From positions 3,038,001 to 3,102,000 of the forward strand of contig CAWJDO010000002.1 of assembly GCA_963841635.1 (NCBI GenBank): 64,000 nt of DNA. Direction: 5' to 3'. The notes below the pieces were generated by a model. It saw only the letters and a list, made by a program, of their open reading frames with translations. It did no database searches and was not told the DNA's origin. Numbering within the stretch: position 1 is the first letter of the stretch; each line of letters opens with the position of its first letter. Of this stretch, positions 24,641 through 33,916 are shown piece after piece. The stretch comes from DASWZN01 sp963841635 (lineage in GTDB: Bacteria > Acidobacteriota > Terriglobia > Bryobacterales > Bryobacteraceae). Position numbers and translations under genes: made by a program.

Positions 24641-25907
24641 AGCCGGTGCCGGTGACTTCGTAGCGCTCGGTTTTGGCCCACTTGATTTCGCGGCGGGCGA
24701 TGAAGTCGTCCCAGAAGGCTACGGCCACCACCGGAATCCAGAGCTGGCAGTAGGTGAAATACATCAGGCAGGTCAGAAGAATGTTGACCAGCGTGTCCTC
24801 GCCTTCGGCACACGAGAGCGCGATGACTAGCTGGCCGACGAAGGTGGCGTAGGCGAAGACCCACACCATCGCGTAGGGGCCGGGGACGTCGATGCGGATG
24901 AGGCCGGCCGCGCTGAGAACGAACAGCACGTCGGAGATCACCACCGCCAGGAAGAAGACGTAGTAGAGCGCGAGCGAGTAGAGCAGCTCCCAGCCGATGC
25001 GGCGAGGCTTGGTCTTCAGCAGGCTGCCGGCGTACTTGCGGAACAGGTAGTTCGACCCGCGCACCCAGCGGCGGCGCTGGCGGAACCACACCTTGAGTCC
25101 TTCGGGCTCCTGCTCCCAAGTGACGGAATCGGGAATGAACTGGATGCGGTAGCCGGCCTGGTAGATGCGGATGCTCATCTCGGCGTCTTCGGTGAGGGCG
25201 GAGACGTCCCAGCCGTTGAGCTGTTCGACCAGCGCCTTGCGGATGACGTAGTTGGTGCCGGGCAAGGTGCACAGGCGCATCAGCATCCAGCGGCCGGCTT
25301 GCAGGATCCACTGGAAGCCGATGCCTTCGATGTTGAGGAAGCGCGTCAGGAAAGCGCGCTTGCGGTTCCAGGCGCGGTACATGCCGATGGCCGCGCCTAG
25401 CGTGGGATCGAGCACCAGCTTCTCGCACAGCGGGCGAAGGGCGGTTGGTTCGGGAACGTTGTCGGCGTCGTAGATGGCCAGGACCGGGTGGCGGGCCCCG
25501 GTCAGCGCGTAGTTCAGGGCGCCGGACTTGCCCTTTGCGGCGAGCGGGGCGGGGACGTTGAGCAGCCGGACGCGCGGTTCATCTTTGAAGCCCAGGACCA
25601 CTTCGGCGGTCTTGTCGGTGCTGCCGTCGTTGATGATGAGGATCTCGACCTTATCCGGCGGATAGACGAGCTCGAGCAGCGCGCGGATGGTGTGCGCGAT
25701 GACCTTCTCCTCGTTGTGACAGGGGACCAGGATGGAGACGGCCGGCAGATCGGCGTCGGCGACGAAGGGGCCTTTGCCCCGCGCGAGGCGGTTCAGGCGG
25801 TAATAGCGGTGCCCCATGAAGAAGAGCAGGCACTGGTAGCCGAGCATGAACCAGATGAGCGTGACCGCCGCGACGAAGAGGCCGTCGATAAAGACACTAG
25901 TGAACAT
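24633..25907 (-). CDS. Processive family 2 glycosyltransferase (PgaC/cellulose synthase-like)
   Basis: 424 residues from the ATG at 25907. One N-terminal membrane segment precedes a GT-2 domain and three to four C-terminal membrane segments. Catalytic motifs of a processive enzyme are complete: ILIINDGSTD, the D-x-D in AIYDADNVPE, TED in SALTEDAEMS and Q-x-x-R-W in RQRRRWVRG. Such enzymes polymerise a beta-linked sugar (N-acetylglucosamine in PgaC, glucose in BcsA) and pass it through the membrane. The gene starts only 4 bases after the stop of the large deacetylase-like gene, so the two should work together. The sugar used cannot be told from sequence alone. Confidence 0.9.
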   Translation of the reverse strand: MFTSVFIDGLFVAAVTLIWFMLGYQCLLFFMGHRYYRLNRLARGKGPFVADADLPAVSILVPCHNEEKVIAHTIRALLELVYPPDKVEILIINDGSTDKTAEVVLGFKDEPRVRLLNVPAPLAAKGKSGALNYALTGARHPVLAIYDADNVPEPTALRPLCEKLVLDPTLGAAIGMYRAWNRKRAFLTRFLNIEGIGFQWILQAGRWMLMRLCTLPGTNYVIRKALVEQLNGWDVSALTEDAEMSIRIYQAGYRIQFIPDSVTWEQEPEGLKVWFRQRRRWVRGSNYLFRKYAGSLLKTKPRRIGWELLYSLALYYVFFLAVVISDVLFVLSAAGLIRIDVPGPYAMVWVFAYATFVGQLVIALSCAEGEDTLVNILLTCLMYFTYCQLWIPVVAVAFWDDFIARREIKWAKTERYEVTGTGSR

Positions 25908-25911
25908 TGAA

Positions 25912-28900
25912 TCAGGCGCGCCGCCGGACGATCCGCCGCACTCGAACTTCAAAGTAGATCAGAAGCATGAGCCCCGTGGCAAGTCCGCCCAGCGCGTTGA
26001 TGGCGGAAGCCGACGCCCAACCCCACAGATTCACCGCCACTCCGGCCTTGGTGTTGGTCACCGCGGCCACCCAATGCTCGCCGGCGGGAAGCAAGGCGGT
26101 CCAGGTGGAGCCGCCTTCGATGGGCACGTGGACGTGGCGGCCATCCACCAGGATTTCGCGCGGCCGCTCGTTAAAGACGGCGACGGCGCGGCCGGGGCTG
26201 GTGTAGCGGAAGATCAGTCCGGTGGGCATGACGCGTGCGTCGAGCAGGTCGCCCGAGATGCTCATCAGGCGGGCGGGCATGGTTCCGGGATCGAGGAAGT
26301 GATACCAGGGGCGGCTGGTGGAGAGTCCGTGGCGGCCAGGAGGCGCCAGCACGCCGTCGCTCGATAGCGCCGGCCAGAGGCGGCCATCCATGTAGTAGTC
26401 GCGGTCTTCGGCGGGCGTGAGAAGAACGGGTTCGGGACCGGCCACCTTCCAATCGCCGTTGCCGCCGCTGAGAGATGACCCCGTGGTGAGGGCGATGCGA
26501 AGCAGCGTCCAGTCCTGGTCGGGGACGGTCCACTCGGAGTAGACGGCCACGCGAGGGAATGACGATGCCGCGGCGACCACGGTGCGCACCAGTTCGGTCC
26601 CGGTGGCGGTCCGGGTGGGGAGGTTGGTGGGGCCGATGTCGCGGTCGGGCACCACGTTCACGTCAAACATGAAACGCGAGGGGTCCTTCACCAGCTTCTT
26701 ATAGGTTTCGGCGAAGCGGCGGTAGCGATCGGGCGGCTTCATCCAGTACTCGGAAGGATCCTGCACCTGCAAGGTGAAATCGAAATCCTTCATCAGGGCA
26801 ACGAGGCGGCGCGAATCGAGGCCGGTGCCCGGACGGACGGTCCTGCTGTGCAGGCTGTCGATGGTGCTCACGATCACTTCGAAGTTCCTGGCGCGGCGGA
26901 TCGGCTCGAGCTCGGTGAGGACCTTGCGGTGCATGTCCATCACCAGGTTCTCGCGGTAGCGCATGAACCTCTCGAGAGAGGCGCGGTCGTTCTTGTAGTA
27001 GCGCTCGGAGGTGGGCTGGAAGAGCTGGATGGGATCGAAGCCGGCGTGCTTGCGGAAGTCCGCGCGCACGTTGGCGTTCATGGGCACGAAGGACTTGGGA
27101 TTGAACGGGTCCTTGAGGTTGTAGTCGTAGTTGAGCTCGGAGATGACGACGCCGTCCCACTCGTACTGATTGAGCAGGCTCTTCACGAAGTCCATGCTGG
27201 CGCGATAGCAGGCGGGATTCTGGAGATTCATGAGATAGCGCCAGACGACTTTGCCGTCGTCACCGCTGGCGGTCTTCTCGCGCCACTCGGGATGATCGTT
27301 CCAGAATTTCAGCGACACCTGCGGGAGCCAGAACCAGGCGTACACGGCGACGCCGTTGCGGTGGCAGGCCCTGATGAAATCGCCGTAGCGGAACGACCAC
27401 TGGCTGGTGAAGATCCAAGCTCCGGCGTAGACGGTGCGGATGCCGGACTTGCGCCACTGGACGGCCAGCCGGTCCCAGTCCGTGGCGGGACGATAGCTGG
27501 GGTCGAAGTAGGCCTCGATACGCGGGCTTCGCAGAGCCGTATTCACGCCGAACGTTTCGGTGATGTAGCGCGGGAAGTAGGGATAGTGGCTGGTTCCATC
27601 GGTGGTGCGGTCGTCGAGCGGCGCGGCCAGGTAGATGTAGTGACCGGCGCCATGCTCGCCGGAGAAGGCCAACATCTGGTCGCTCTCGCTATCGACCATC
27701 AACTCGCGGACGTTGTCGGGCTCGTCGAAGCGCTCGATGCGTACATCGGGACGCCAATTGATCTGCATTCCCGGATACGCGTCATCGCTAACCGTCGAAA
27801 GCGCGATCTGCCGGCCCTGCCAGGAGAAGCCAAGCTGGGTGAGCCACGGCTGCTTGCCCTCGACGACGACGTGTCCGCCCGCGGTGAGGTACTGCAAGAC
27901 CTGCTGCTGCTGCCCGGCGGAGAGCCGCAGGCCGGCGGCTTCAGGCACCACCAGAATGGTTTCGCGATCGGCCGGCGTGCGGGTGAGATCCCCGGGCCTG
28001 ACCAGCCTGATGTCGTAGCCGAAGGTCTCGAGGACGTTCCGATAGCTCTGCTGATTCCTCGAAACGGCCGGCGTGGTTTTGTCGAGCCACAGAATCCACG
28101 CTTTCTTTCCGGTGGCGAAGGACTGAGTGGCCGCGCGGTTGGGATTCTCGCTCGAAGTGAGTTGGACCCACCATTGTTTGACGCGCGCGGAGAGCGTCGG
28201 CTCGACCTGGGCGACAGGTCGTTCCTTGAGCAGGTCCACCGCGGCCCAGCCGCCCGGCGGGACGTTCACGGCGACTTGGGTCGGCCCGCTGACCTTGCCG
28301 TCGGAGAGGCGCGTGTCCACCAGCTTGCCTACCTTATCGAACTCGCGCAGACGCCAGAATTCGTTTTGCGGCGCGATGCTCGACTCGCCCGTTGCGGTGC
28401 GCACGACGTAGCGGCCCTGGAAATCCACCGAGCTTGCGAAATCGCGGATGGATACGAAGTGGTAGCCGAGGTCGCGAATGCCCTTTACGAGTTGATCCAG
28501 GAGGTTCGGGTTCAGGAAGGGGTGGAAGTAGAAAGATGCCACGCCGTCGCGCACCACCTTGAGATTGCGGGCGGATTGAAGGATGCCCTTGGTCTGCGGA
28601 TTTTCGACCGGCACGTAGCCCAGATCCTCGGGCAGAACGGAGCGGCCCCAGTAATCGATGACGGGATAGGGGAAATATTGCTGCGAGTTGAGGCTGGGGG
28701 TGGAAATGGTGCGGTCGTAGAAGAGCGTGAAGACTCGCATCATGGCGCGGTAGTCGGTCTCGGAGGCGGCATAGTGCGGCGTCTCGAAGGCCACCGGGAA
28801 AATCCCGGCGTTGAAGCATTCCTGCAAGCCGAGCTGGAGGCGGCGCATGACCAGGTCGGTGGAATCGCCGGCGATGGGGCGGTCGCCGGTGTCGTCCCAG

Positions 28901-29868
28901 AACTCGTAGTCGTCGCCGCTCTGGCCGCGGTACTGGTGCGTCACGCCGTGCATGACGGGCGTGCCGCCGTGGGCGATCATGTAGTGCAGGGAATCGACGA
29001 AGGAGCGGCGGTCGGAGAGGCGGACCTCGAACTCCTTCGAGGGGTTCTTGAAAACCGGGATCATGGCGATCTGGAAGGGGATCTGGTATCCCTCCAGCAG
29101 GTCGGAGACGCGGCGCAGGTCCACCGGATCGTCGTCGACGCTCACGTCCTCAATGCGGACCAGCGCCCGCTGGCTGGCGGGGTGCTCGATCTCGAAGATG
29201 TCGTGCAGCAGGTCGCAGAACGCCAGGTAATGGCCGCCCTCGTCGGGGTAGGCGAAGGGGCTGTCGGCGAAGTACCAGAAGCGGCCGTGGTGCAGAACGT
29301 AGGGGTAGGATCCGCCGGCCTTCGTCACCGCGGTGGCGACCACCTGCACGTTCCTCTTGTCCGTGACCGATACGACGGTGAGGTCGGGCTCGTGCTTGGG
29401 GAGGAAGGTGTCCTTATACATCACGCCGGTGACGGTGAAATAGCGGTTATATTCCTGCCAGGCGAAGCCGAACTGGCGCTTGCCTTCGGGCGTGTTGACG
29501 AGGCTTTCGACATGCTGGCCAAGCCAGGCGAAGGGCTGCTGGTAGGCGCGGATATCGGCCAGGAGACTGTCGGGCACGGTGGCGTTGGGCGTGACGCCGA
29601 TGTAGAAGCCGGCGTGGTAGCGCTGCAACATGCCGGGCTGATACTGACCCGAGGGAATGATCTCGCCGGTGAGGCCGAAGTGACCGAGCAGATTGTCGAT
29701 GAAGAGTGCGTGGATGTAGCCCTTGGCCTGATAGTCGGTGGGGCCGTCGTAGATGATGGCGACGGTCTGCTGCGGGGCGGTCTGAGCGAAGGCGAAAACG
29801 GCCGAGAGCAGCAGGAGCATGGTGGCCAGGAGACGGGCGGGCTGGTGCGTGAGCTTGCTCATCGGCAA
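25912..29868 (-). CDS. Large secreted DUF2334 deacetylase-like protein with C-terminal TIM-barrel region
   Basis: 1318 residues. A signal peptide (LLATMLLLLSAVFAFAQ) leads into a DUF2334-type polysaccharide deacetylase-like domain at about residues 230-490: RIEDVSVDDDP, FQIAMIPVF, GGTPVMHGVTHQY, FETPHYAAS and FYFHPFL. Residues about 620-760 resemble a class I amidotransferase-like fold. Residues about 790-1100 look like a glycoside-hydrolase barrel (GIRTVYAGAW, AVYAWFWLPQ and YEWDGVVISELNYDY) similar in plan to the C-terminal half of PgaB. A final membrane helix and basic tail anchor it. With the adjacent GT-2 it suggests deacetylation or trimming of a secreted polysaccharide. This pairing is inferred, not established for this family. 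Confidence 0.8.
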   Translation of the reverse strand: MPMSKLTHQPARLLATMLLLLSAVFAFAQTAPQQTVAIIYDGPTDYQAKGYIHALFIDNLLGHFGLTGEIIPSGQYQPGMLQRYHAGFYIGVTPNATVPDSLLADIRAYQQPFAWLGQHVESLVNTPEGKRQFGFAWQEYNRYFTVTGVMYKDTFLPKHEPDLTVVSVTDKRNVQVVATAVTKAGGSYPYVLHHGRFWYFADSPFAYPDEGGHYLAFCDLLHDIFEIEHPASQRALVRIEDVSVDDDPVDLRRVSDLLEGYQIPFQIAMIPVFKNPSKEFEVRLSDRRSFVDSLHYMIAHGGTPVMHGVTHQYRGQSGDDYEFWDDTGDRPIAGDSTDLVMRRLQLGLQECFNAGIFPVAFETPHYAASETDYRAMMRVFTLFYDRTISTPSLNSQQYFPYPVIDYWGRSVLPEDLGYVPVENPQTKGILQSARNLKVVRDGVASFYFHPFLNPNLLDQLVKGIRDLGYHFVSIRDFASSVDFQGRYVVRTATGESSIAPQNEFWRLREFDKVGKLVDTRLSDGKVSGPTQVAVNVPPGGWAAVDLLKERPVAQVEPTLSARVKQWWVQLTSSENPNRAATQSFATGKKAWILWLDKTTPAVSRNQQSYRNVLETFGYDIRLVRPGDLTRTPADRETILVVPEAAGLRLSAGQQQQVLQYLTAGGHVVVEGKQPWLTQLGFSWQGRQIALSTVSDDAYPGMQINWRPDVRIERFDEPDNVRELMVDSESDQMLAFSGEHGAGHYIYLAAPLDDRTTDGTSHYPYFPRYITETFGVNTALRSPRIEAYFDPSYRPATDWDRLAVQWRKSGIRTVYAGAWIFTSQWSFRYGDFIRACHRNGVAVYAWFWLPQVSLKFWNDHPEWREKTASGDDGKVVWRYLMNLQNPACYRASMDFVKSLLNQYEWDGVVISELNYDYNLKDPFNPKSFVPMNANVRADFRKHAGFDPIQLFQPTSERYYKNDRASLERFMRYRENLVMDMHRKVLTELEPIRRARNFEVIVSTIDSLHSRTVRPGTGLDSRRLVALMKDFDFTLQVQDPSEYWMKPPDRYRRFAETYKKLVKDPSRFMFDVNVVPDRDIGPTNLPTRTATGTELVRTVVAAASSFPRVAVYSEWTVPDQDWTLLRIALTTGSSLSGGNGDWKVAGPEPVLLTPAEDRDYYMDGRLWPALSSDGVLAPPGRHGLSTSRPWYHFLDPGTMPARLMSISGDLLDARVMPTGLIFRYTSPGRAVAVFNERPREILVDGRHVHVPIEGGSTWTALLPAGEHWVAAVTNTKAGVAVNLWGWASASAINALGGLATGLMLLIYFEVRVRRIVRRRA

Positions 29869-30004
29869 CTTCTAACCTTCATGACTGACGGCATTTCGGA
29901 GGCCGGGCCACAACTCGAGTTGCGGCGGCCGGGTGCAGCTCGTCGCGGGTCTTCAGCCCGTCCCTAAGATTCTAACAGAGGGCTCGTCGCCTTGGCTCCT
30001 CGCC

Positions 30005-30034
30005 GGTGGATGGTGGATGGTCGATGGTGGATGG
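30005..30034. repeat. Short GGATGGT tandem repeat
   Basis: About four imperfect copies of GGTGGATGGT/CGATGGT in 30 bases, just after the stop of the DUF1801 gene (read leftward). A sister stretch lies at 31941-31969 upstream of the amidohydrolase gene. Such microrepeats occur in other acidobacterial intergenic regions; no function is known to me. Confidence 0.7.
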
Positions 30035-30535
30035 TCAGACGCCGAGGCGTCCTGTTCGCCGCGAACCCCTGGCGGACCGCTTCTTGCCGGTTTGAGCCTT
30101 GTGTACGAGGGTAGCCGGTTTCGCTTCCAGGCGTGCGGGCCGCTCGGCTCGTGCGATGGCGGCTCGTATCAACTCGCGCACACCGGCCGCGTCCGGGTCC
30201 GCCGCCTGCGCGATGCGGACGTGGCGGATCAGCTTGCCTTCGCCGCGCAGCAGACCGTCCGGATCGGGCAGACAAGCGCCGAAGTTGAAGCCGAGGTTGA
30301 CCCAATTCGCGTGCGTCGTGGTGAATACGAAGGCATCGCCAGGACGCGCCGTAAACGTGAAGTGGTCCGCGATGGTGTACACCTCGTAGACGAATTCGTT
30401 GGCTTCCGGAGCCTCTTCGAGGATTGCTTTGCGCGCGGCCAGGGCGAGCCTTTGGATGATGTCGCCGTAGGGCAGCAGGAGTTTAAGGTACTCCGGGTCG
30501 GGCGGACGGACGGGCACCGGATCATTGTATCCCAC
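30035..30535 (-). CDS. DUF1801 (YdhG-like) protein
   Basis: 166 residues. The DUF1801 core is recognisable: LALAARKAILEEAPEANEFV, AFVFTTTHANWVNLGFNFGA and the closing LIRHVRIAQAADPDAAGVREL. The C-terminal 30 residues are basic and low in complexity. The fold is related to the frataxin-like YdhG family; the role is unknown, although members are very widespread in soil bacteria. The gene stands alone, with dispersed repeats on both sides. The start ATG at 30535 gives the expected family length. Confidence 0.82.
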   Translation of the reverse strand: MGYNDPVPVRPPDPEYLKLLLPYGDIIQRLALAARKAILEEAPEANEFVYEVYTIADHFTFTARPGDAFVFTTTHANWVNLGFNFGACLPDPDGLLRGEGKLIRHVRIAQAADPDAAGVRELIRAAIARAERPARLEAKPATLVHKAQTGKKRSARGSRRTGRLGV

Positions 30536-30581
30536 CTATACCTCACGCTCGCTGGCCGTCCCCGTCCGGCTTCCTTCGTTT

Positions 30582-30644
30582 CAGGAAGTTGGACGGAGGC
30601 GGGTCTGGAGACCCGCTGCAGGACTGGAGTCCTGCCCCACGGTT
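30582..30644 (+). repeat. Twin-hairpin repeat, copy 2 (left direct repeat of the amidohydrolase gene)
   Basis: Hairpins GCGGGTCT-GG-AGACCCGC and GCAGGACT-GG-AGTCCTGC are preceded by CAGGAAGTTGGACGGAG. The 63 bases are identical to 32117-32179. The right end touches the stop codon of the amidohydrolase gene. Confidence 0.92.
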
Positions 30645-30645
30645 C

Positions 30646-31923
30646 CTAGCGGCCGTTGCGGAAGATGGCGCCGTTCTTCATCACGAAGATTACATCGCTG
30701 GTCGCTTTGATATTGGCCACCGGATCGCCCGCTACCGCAACAATGTCCGCCAGCATTCCGGGCTTGAGCGCGCCGACTCGGTCCTCGAGGCCCAGAAGCT
30801 CGGCGGCCACCGAGGTCCCGGCCTTGAGCGATTGGGCGGGCGTCATGCCGTCGGCTGCCATCAAGGCGAACTCCGTGGCGTTCTGGCCGTGCGGGTAGAC
30901 CGCTGCGTCGGTGCCCAGCGCGATGCGGACTCCCAGCGCCAGCGCACGCCGCACCATGATGTCTTGTTGCGCCACGGCCCGCTCGGCTTTGGCTTGTACC
31001 AGCGGCGGGAATTTCGAGCTGATCAGGCCGACGCGGGTGGTCAGGGTCGGCACCAGGAATACGCCGCGATCGTGCATCATGCGGAGGGCCTCGTCGTCCA
31101 GGAAGGTGCCGTGTTCGATGGAGTCGATGCCGGCCCGTATCGCCCGTTTGGCTGCCTCGGCGCCGTGGGCGTGGGCGGCGGCCTTGCGCTTCAGCGCGTG
31201 TGCCTCTTCGACCAGGGCAGTGAGCTCCGCCTGCGTCAACTGGGGGACATCGACGTCGTCGGTGGGCGATAGCACGCCGCCGCTGGCGCAGGTTTTGATC
31301 ACGTCGGCGCCGTACTTGATGTTGAATCGCACCGCGAAGCGCGCCTCGTCCGCGGAATTGATCACGCCCTCTTCCGGCCCGGTGCGGCGGAAGAGGTCGT
31401 AGCGGAAACCGTCGGTATCGTCGCAGTGTCCTCCGGTCGAACCGAGCGCGTGGACCGCAACCAGCATGCGCGGACCGGGCACCACCCCGGCATTGATGGC
31501 ATTGCGCAAGCCCACGTCGATGAAATCGCGCGAACCCACGTCGCGGACCGTGGTGAAGCCGGCCATGAGCGTGTCGCGCGCATTGGAGGTGGCGCGGATG
31601 GCCTGTTCGGCGACGGGGCGGCGCAGCGCGTCGAGGATGTTGGCGCTGTAGTCGGGGTTGAAATCCATGGAGAGATGCGTGTGGGCGTCGATGAAGCCGG
31701 GCAGTAGCGTAGCGTCGCCGAGATCGATTGTCGTGGCCCCGGCGGGCACGGCGCCGCCCACGGATTCGATTTTGCCCTTCGAGACGACCACGAGGCCCGG
31801 CTCCATCAGCCGGTCATTGACGCCATCGAACAGCCGGGCGGCCTTGATCGCATAGACGCGGTCCTGGCCATAGAGGGCTGCCAGAGAGGAGAGCAAGCAG
31901 CAGACAAGCGGCGTGGTCTTCAT
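30646..31923 (-). CDS. Secreted metal-dependent amidohydrolase
   Basis: 425 residues with an N-terminal signal peptide (PLVCCLLSSLAALYGQ). The amidohydrolase barrel is complete: metal ligands in GFIDAHTHLSMD, the carbamylated-lysine region YGADVIKTCASGG, His in AAHAHGAEAAKRAIRAG and SIEHGTFLD, and the last metal Asp in IALGTDAAVYPH. The C-terminal ALKPGMLADIVAVAGDP closes the composite beta domain. This matches the imidazolonepropionase-like/Xaa-Pro-dipeptidase-like clade that often acts on N-acyl or cyclic dipeptides in the periplasm. The exact substrate is not predictable. It is flanked by identical 63-base direct repeats that could delete it by recombination. Confidence 0.9.
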   Translation of the reverse strand: MKTTPLVCCLLSSLAALYGQDRVYAIKAARLFDGVNDRLMEPGLVVVSKGKIESVGGAVPAGATTIDLGDATLLPGFIDAHTHLSMDFNPDYSANILDALRRPVAEQAIRATSNARDTLMAGFTTVRDVGSRDFIDVGLRNAINAGVVPGPRMLVAVHALGSTGGHCDDTDGFRYDLFRRTGPEEGVINSADEARFAVRFNIKYGADVIKTCASGGVLSPTDDVDVPQLTQAELTALVEEAHALKRKAAAHAHGAEAAKRAIRAGIDSIEHGTFLDDEALRMMHDRGVFLVPTLTTRVGLISSKFPPLVQAKAERAVAQQDIMVRRALALGVRIALGTDAAVYPHGQNATEFALMAADGMTPAQSLKAGTSVAAELLGLEDRVGALKPGMLADIVAVAGDPVANIKATSDVIFVMKNGAIFRNGR

Positions 31924-32238
31924 AGTGGAAAGCGTATCAGAGGATGGTCGATGGTGGATAGTCGATGGAAAGAGCAGGCGGCGATAATGCTGCCGGCATC
32001 CTTGCTCGCTCGCCGATCGCGTTGATGTTAGCCACGGCTTGCACCTCAGTGCCGAATGGTGTTACGTTTTGCTCAAGAAGGACTCCCTTTTCGCGGAAGT
32101 TCCTGGCGCGAGCTCGCAGGAAGTTGGACGGAGGCGGGTCTGGAGACCCGCTGCAGGACTGGAGTCCTGCCCCACGGTTTCTGCTCAGTGCAACACGACG
32201 TCGAGCGGGGCAGCCGTGGGTCGAACGGAGGGCCGAAG
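31924..32238. other. Intergenic region made mostly of repeats
   Basis: Holds a GGATGGT microrepeat (31941-31969) and the second 63-base twin-hairpin copy (32117-32179). Between them is a short open stretch reading LSAEWCYVLLKKDSLFAEV that looks protein-like but has no start, length or partner to support a gene. The promoters for the amidohydrolase (leftward) and NTF2-like (rightward) genes must lie here; I cannot assign them. Confidence 0.5.
32117..32179 (+). repeat. Twin-hairpin repeat, copy 3 (right direct repeat)
   Basis: Identical over 63 bases and in the same orientation as 30582-30644, 1535 bases away. Confidence 0.92.
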
Positions 32239-32658
32239 ATGAACGGTCAACAAAAGAAGGAGCAGGATCCTGGGGTGCGAGATCGAGAGATCCGTGCGGC
32301 GCTGGATCAGCATTGGGCAGCGTCGGATGCCAACGATTTCGAAACGGAGCACCGGATCTATCACGAGGACGCGGTGCTCGAATACCCGCAGTCGGGCGAG
32401 CGAACGCGCGGTCGAGGGAACATACAGAACCAACGCGCCAGCCAGCCGAGCAATAAGCGGTTTGCTGTCCGACGAATCCTTGGCGGCGGTGATCTTTGGA
32501 TCACCGAATTCATCCTGACATATGACGGCAAGCCGTCCTACACCGTGAGCATCATGGAATTCAGGGACGACAAGGTTGCGAGGGAAACACAGTACTTCGC
32601 GGATCCATTCGAGGCTCCCGCATGGCGCGCCCAATGGGTCGAACGGATGGAGATGTAA
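32239..32658 (+). CDS. NTF2-like/SnoaL-like protein
   Basis: 139 residues from the ATG at 32239. The cone-shaped NTF2 fold is suggested by the helix REIRAALDQHWAASDANDFE, the signature HRIYHEDAVLEYPQSGERTRG and the closing strands VSIMEFRDDKVARETQYFADPF. Proteins of this kind are small enzymes or ligand-binding proteins of varied function. The conserved YHEDAVLEYPQSGE segment is common in a soil-bacterial subgroup annotated only as nuclear transport factor 2 family. It is a single gene; its leader contains a twin-hairpin repeat ending 59 bases upstream. Confidence 0.85.
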   Translation: MNGQQKKEQDPGVRDREIRAALDQHWAASDANDFETEHRIYHEDAVLEYPQSGERTRGRGNIQNQRASQPSNKRFAVRRILGGGDLWITEFILTYDGKPSYTVSIMEFRDDKVARETQYFADPFEAPAWRAQWVERMEM

Positions 32659-32784
32659 TCTCACCACCGCGGGTACCAGGCGGTCCTTCCCGGAGTCTCT
32701 TCATCGAGTTATTTGTTGGAGCGGGCGACTGAGATGGGACGGACGGGCAGGTGGTGGATCCGCGATTCGTAGTTCAATAGAACA

Positions 32785-33705
32785 ATGATCAGGGTCATCG
32801 CATCCCTCTTCCTTGTCGCTGGCGCGTTCGCCGGAGAGCCCGAATGGCCTGGTTTCCGCGGGCCGTTCTCCAACCCCTCCGCCGCGAGCTCCGATCTCCC
32901 TGACAGGTGGTCGCAAACATCCAATATCGAATGGACCGCCGCCGTTCCCGGACTGGGCTGGTCGTCTCCGATCGTCGCCGGCAGGAACATCTTCCTGACG
33001 ACCGTCACCACCGACGGCAAGGCGAAACAGCCGCAAGCCGGCGCCAACTACTCCAACGACTACGCCGCCGAACTTTCGAAGCAGGGCCTCCCGGACAAGG
33101 AAGTCATGGACCGCCTGAACGCGCGCGATTTCGAACTCCCCGGCGAAGTCGCACTGCACTATCTCCTCTATTCCATCGATCTCTACTCCGGCAAGATCAA
33201 CTGGACGCGCGAATTCCATTCGGGCCACCCTCCGGGGGGCCGTCATCGCAAGAACAGCTTCTGCTCGGAGACCCCTGTCACCGACGGCAACCGTGTGTAC
33301 GTGTACATCAATAACCTCGGCCTCTTCGCCTACGATTTCGACGGCAACAAGCTCTGGAACACCCCACTCGAGAACTTCCCGACGATCTACGATTTCGGCA
33401 CGGCCTCTTCGCCAACGCTTGTCGATGGGCTCATCATCGTCGTGAACGACAACGAGAAGCAGCAATTCATCGCGGCCTTCGATAAGAACACCGGGAAGCA
33501 GGTGTGGCGCACAAACCGGTCGATCCACGTGGAAGGCTCGGATCGCCAGACCGGATGGTCGAGCCCGTACGTGTGGAGAAGCCCCGGGCGCACCGAAATC
33601 GTGACCATAGGCCCCGGGATCGCCATCAGTTACGATCTCGAGGGCAAAGAGCTGTGGCGGCTTGGAGGGATGTCCGTCGCGCCGATCCCGAGTCCTTTCG
33701 CCTAC
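32785..33705 (+). pseudogene. PQQ-like beta-propeller protein, 5' part, interrupted by an IS110 element
   Basis: 307 codons of a secreted beta-propeller protein: signal peptide (MIRVIASLFLVAGAFAG), the typical start EWPGFRGPFSNP, and repeats such as LYSGKINWTREF, FDGNKLWNTPL, FDKNTGKQVWRTNRS and YDLEGKELWRLGGMS. The reading frame is cut after FAY by an inserted element, and the broken frame stops two codons later. The rest resumes at 35600. Joined, the halves give a 472-residue protein with no other damage, so the insertion is probably recent. Propellers of this type bind substrates or PQQ-like ligands; this one lacks the residues of a known dehydrogenase as far as I can see. Confidence 0.88.
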
Positions 33706-33782
33706 CTATGATTGTGTCAACTGAAATCCGCACCCCTGGCGCAAGTTTTTTGGCCGTGCCAGGCCGGGGCTGGCTTGGTGTC

Positions 33783-33912
33783 TCGCTTCGTCTTCCTCAT
33801 AGGATCCGAAGGGCAGAGCGGTGGCGGGTCAAGGCCGCGTAGCGCCCCGCAGGGGCTTGGCCTTGACGCGCCACCGCTCTGCCCTTACTCACAATCCCGG
33901 AAGACGAAGCGA
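33783..33912. terminator. Large nested hairpin after the IS110 transposase gene
   Basis: The outer arms are perfect 14-base complements (TCGCTTCGTCTTCC at 33783-33796 and GGAAGACGAAGCGA at 33899-33912). The inner arms at 33811-33836 and 33859-33884 pair over 26 bases with one mismatch. It lies just beyond the transposase stop, so it probably ends that transcript or blocks read-in. It could alternatively belong to a structured RNA of the element. Confidence 0.65.
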
Positions 33913-33916
33913 GCTT

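Noticed and set aside
23718..24830. Long open frames (up to 570 codons) across the tandem array in several frames of both strands
   Set aside because: Unit lengths of 93 and 111 are multiples of three, so any frame open in one unit stays open. No start signal, and the encoded repeats resemble no protein.
26848..29967. 1039-codon frame antisense to the large deacetylase-like gene
   Set aside because: Shadow of a high-G+C gene; composition is rich in Val, Gly, Arg and His without domains, and the opposite strand has a complete protein with motifs.
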